Assembly (NCBI GenBank): GCA_021790955.1
Contig: JAJYFI010000067.1
Coordinates: forward strand, 1 to 7,772
Source: a bacterium
Lineage (GTDB): Bacteria > Elusimicrobiota > Elusimicrobia > UBA1565 > UBA9628
Length of the DNA stretch: 7,772 nucleotides
Direction: 5' to 3'
Shown: positions 6,804 through 7,772 of the stretch, one piece after another
How positions within the stretch are numbered: position 1 is the first letter of the stretch
Layout: every line of letters starts with the position of its first letter
Made by a program: the position numbers and the translations under genes
The notes under the pieces: generated by a model
Database searches by the model: none
What the model was told of the DNA's origin: nothing
What the model saw: the letters and a program-made list of their open reading frames with translations, nothing else

Positions 6804-6834
6804 TTAAGCATCCCGTCCTAATCGACGACCCCAG

Positions 6835-6900
6835 CTTACTTAATGGTAAGTCAAGTTGCGCAGAATGAAAGTCCCTGCTAGACTATAACTGTAGCCGAGG
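6835..6900 (+). promoter_or_regulatory. Putative hicBA promoter/operator and ribosome site
   Basis: TTGCGC (6856-6861) and TAGACT (6879-6884) are 17 bp apart; TATAAC (6884-6889) is an alternative -10. A small inverted repeat, CTTAC (6835-6839) with GTAAG (6846-6850), lies just upstream and could be an operator. GAGG (6897-6900) lies 8 nt before the hicB ATG and is a good Shine-Dalgarno. Assignments of the boxes are tentative; the ribosome site is the firmest part. Confidence 0.35.
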
Positions 6901-6908
6901 CTAAAACC

Positions 6909-7115
6909 ATGAAATTGATCATTACTGTGTCGCAAGACGAGGATGGTATGTTTATCGCGGATTGCCCCGCCATTCCTGGGTGTATTAGCCAGGGCAAGAC
7001 CCGCAAGGAAGCGGAGAAAAATATTCAAGAAGCCATTCGGGCTTGCCTGGAAGTCAGAGCCGAGAAAGGGATGCCTCTGACCGTCGCAACCCGCCAGATC
7101 GAAGTCCACGTTTAG
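6909..7115 (+). CDS. hicB: HicB-family antitoxin (short, single domain)
   Basis: HicB antitoxins bind and block the HicA mRNA interferase. The 68 residues MKLIITVSQDEDGMFIADCP... carry the family core: a beta strand, DGMFIADCPAIPGCISQGKT (13-32), then the helix RKEAEKNIQEAIRACLEVRAEKG (33-55). This is the degenerate RNase-H-like fold. It lacks the C-terminal RHH/HTH DNA-binding domain of longer HicB proteins, so autoregulation, if any, would need another arrangement. ATG at 6909 follows GAGG at 8-nt spacing. hicA follows 4 nt after the stop, with antitoxin first, the reverse of E. coli hicAB but common for this short type. Base composition is lower in GC than the neighbouring chromosomal genes, fitting acquisition with the island. 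Confidence 0.88.
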   Translation: MKLIITVSQDEDGMFIADCPAIPGCISQGKTRKEAEKNIQEAIRACLEVRAEKGMPLTVATRQIEVHV

Positions 7116-7119
7116 TCCT

Positions 7120-7341
7120 TTGTCCCTGCCGCTTTTAAGACCGCGCGAGGTCGTGAAGGTATTTTCAAAATTCGGCTGGCAACTTGCGCGACAACGGGGA
7201 AGCCACATCATTTTGACGAAAGAAGGCCATATCGCAACTCTTTCCGTTCCCAACCATCGGGAAGTAGCACGAGGCACCTTGCACGGGCTCATCTCTCGCG
7301 CCGGGCTCAGCGAGGAAGAGTTCCTTCGCGTTTTGGAATAG
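7120..7341 (+). CDS. hicA: HicA-family toxin (mRNA interferase)
   Basis: HicA is a small double-stranded-RNA-binding-fold ribonuclease that cleaves mRNA when free of HicB. The 73 residues show the family pattern: REVVKVFSKFGWQLARQRGSHIILTK (9-34), with the catalytic GSH motif at 27-29 (His29), then ATLSVPNHREVARGTLHGLISRAGLSEEEFL (39-69), corresponding to the usual VP-H--L--GTL--IL--AGL segment. It is complete and undamaged. The start is TTG at 7120, 4 nt after the hicB stop, with no Shine-Dalgarno of its own, so translation is probably coupled to hicB, which would keep toxin below antitoxin. No strong terminator follows; a small palindrome at 7420-7435 is the nearest structure. Confidence 0.88.
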   Translation: MSLPLLRPREVVKVFSKFGWQLARQRGSHIILTKEGHIATLSVPNHREVARGTLHGLISRAGLSEEEFLRVLE

Positions 7342-7347
7342 GCTTGA

Positions 7348-7369
7348 GTGAACAAGAAAGTGAACACTC
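7348..7369 (+). repeat. Right pair of putative integrase arm-type sites
   Basis: GTGAACA occurs at 7348 and again at 7360, starts 12 bp apart, same strand. The second copy lies in AAAGTGAACACTC (7357-7369), a 13-nt exact match to 6263-6275 at the other end of the island. The left end has the same arrangement (6266 and 6278, also 12 bp). Tandem sites inside both ends fit arm-type binding sites for the integrase N-terminal domain. Confidence 0.55.
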
Positions 7370-7419
7370 CGGCAGGCGGCCTTTTCCCTGGTCTCTCAAA
7401 AACCGCTTAAGAAACAAGA

Positions 7420-7435
7420 AGAATCGAGCGATTCT
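7420..7435. repeat. Short palindrome before attR
   Basis: AGAATCG (7420-7426) and CGATTCT (7429-7435) are perfect arms separated by 2 nt, 14 bp before the right repeat. It may be a recombination-accessory site or a weak 3' structure for hicBA. No T-run follows. Confidence 0.4.
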
Positions 7436-7448
7436 ATTCCCAAGATTC

Positions 7449-7502
7449 CCGCCCTCTCAAGGCGGAGACCACGGGTTCAAATCCCGTACGCGCCACCATT
7501 TT
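7449..7502 (+). repeat. attR: right 54-bp direct repeat, tRNA-Glu 3' fragment
   Basis: It is an exact copy of 6113-6166: anticodon stem-loop, variable loop, T arm, 3' acceptor strand and CCA. It lacks the 5' acceptor strand and D arm, so it is not a second tRNA gene. It marks the right border of the island. Its antisense strand encodes the last residues of the EamA transporter. Confidence 0.93.
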
Positions 7503-7772
7503 CTCCGGCGGCCCTCGCGGATTGGTCCCGGCTTCGCTGGTGGAAAGCGACGAAAAGCCCCGACACGATTAAAAGGCCGCCGAAAATCGTGAACACCGTC
7601 ATCCGCTCCTTGAGCCACAAGACGCCCAGCAGCGATCCCAAAACGGGCTGGATGTTGAGCGTGATGGCCGCCCGGGAAGCTTCCACGCGCTTGAGCGCCC
7701 AATTCCAGAGGAAAAAGCCGATCGCCGTGACGGCGACGGCCAGATAGAGCGTCGCGGCCGAAGACGGCCATG
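7477..7772 (-). CDS. EamA/DMT-superfamily transporter, C-terminal part (5' end outside window)
   Basis: The frame is open to the window edge (first full codon at 7770-7768, WPSSAATLYLAVAV) and ends at TGA 7477-7479. Three hydrophobic helices are visible: TLYLAVAVTAIGFFLWNWAL, AITLNIQPVLGSLLGVLWL and VFTIFGGLLIVSGLFVAF. The stretch VEASRAAITLNIQPVLGSLL...KERMT matches the EamA pattern with a conserved Pro before the ninth helix and a Glu after it. These are inner-membrane metabolite exporters, typically about 300 residues with ten helices; the substrate is unknown. The stop lies in the T-loop of the duplicated tRNA sequence, so the last seven residues (NGGAYGI) come from att DNA. Before integration the gene would have converged on and overlapped tRNA-Glu in the same way, so the tail is probably native. 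Confidence 0.85.
   Translation of the reverse strand, partial: WPSSAATLYLAVAVTAIGFFLWNWALKRVEASRAAITLNIQPVLGSLLGVLWLKERMTVFTIFGGLLIVSGLFVAFHQRSRDQSARAAGENGGAYGI

Larger units (their letters stand above)
6113..7502. mobile_element. Minimal tRNA-Glu-integrated island (1,336-bp period) with dead integrase and HicBA
   Basis: The element is bounded by 54-bp perfect direct repeats of the tRNA-Glu 3' part. It contains an integrase remnant next to the intact tRNA, paired arm-type-like sites near both ends, and a hicB-hicA module. This is the standard architecture of a tyrosine-recombinase element in a tRNA gene with crossover in the anticodon arm. It is far shorter than normal islands, so most cargo has probably been lost by internal deletion, or it is a non-autonomous derivative. 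The hicBA part is visibly less GC-rich than the chromosomal genes. Confidence 0.85.

Noticed and set aside
6840..7367. 175-residue minus-strand ORF opposite hicBA
   Set aside because: It has no recognisable motif and covers two well-supported genes on the other strand.
6263..7369. TGAACA repeats as a CRISPR array
   Set aside because: There are only two pairs of very short repeats with 12-bp spacing, far apart, and no spacers or cas genes.
7449..7498. Possible second tRNA-Glu gene
   Set aside because: The 5' acceptor strand and D arm are absent; it is an attachment-site copy only.
7344..7592. 82-residue plus-strand ORF across attR
   Set aside because: It runs through the tRNA fragment and the antisense of the EamA gene, with no family features.
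7457..7771. Minus-strand ORF ending RVRDLNPWSPP
   Set aside because: It is out of frame with the EamA transporter and runs through the antisense of the tRNA fragment; the EamA frame has helices and family motifs.

Overview
The window looks like a chromosomal piece of a GC-rich, probably Gram-negative bacterium. Coding density is high, start codons are mixed (ATG, GTG, TTG), a trehalase and a Memo/AMMECR1 protein carry signal-peptide-like N-termini, and a heme-pathway gene and an rRNA/tRNA methyltransferase are present. The gene set would fit a poorly cultured lineage such as Elusimicrobiota or a Desulfobacterota-like group, but nothing here fixes the phylum and that guess is weak.

Layout. 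Positions 1-115 hold unrecognised sequence that joins and truncates a minus-strand GH37 trehalase (71-898). A plus-strand block follows: hemE (898-1950), rlmN (1957-3117, 6 nt behind hemE) and a fused AmmeMemoRadiSam B+A protein (3150-4706). A 13-TM-type sodium:solute symporter runs convergently on the minus strand (4665-6035) and overlaps the last gene by 42 nt. Next is a complete tRNA-Glu(CTC) gene with encoded CCA (6086-6162).

The tRNA gene is the attachment site of a very small integrated element. The 54 bp from the anticodon stem to just past CCA (6113-6166) recur perfectly at 7449-7502. Between the copies (1,336-bp period) lie a decayed tyrosine-recombinase gene on the minus strand (6291-6803) and an apparently intact hicB-hicA toxin-antitoxin pair (6909-7341). 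Near each end there is a pair of TGAACA sites spaced exactly 12 bp apart, in the same orientation, which fit integrase arm-type sites. The interpretation is a tRNA-Glu island reduced to attachment sites, dead integrase and an addiction module. Right of it, an EamA/DMT transporter gene (minus strand, cut by the window edge) ends inside the duplicated tRNA sequence.

The other notable structure is inside rlmN: a perfect 22-bp inverted repeat with a 28-nt loop, 72 nt in all. It is exactly 24 codons, has no stop, and lies in a loop between conserved radical-SAM elements. It looks like a small palindromic (REP/MITE-like) element that became translated as an acidic insert without destroying the enzyme's motifs.
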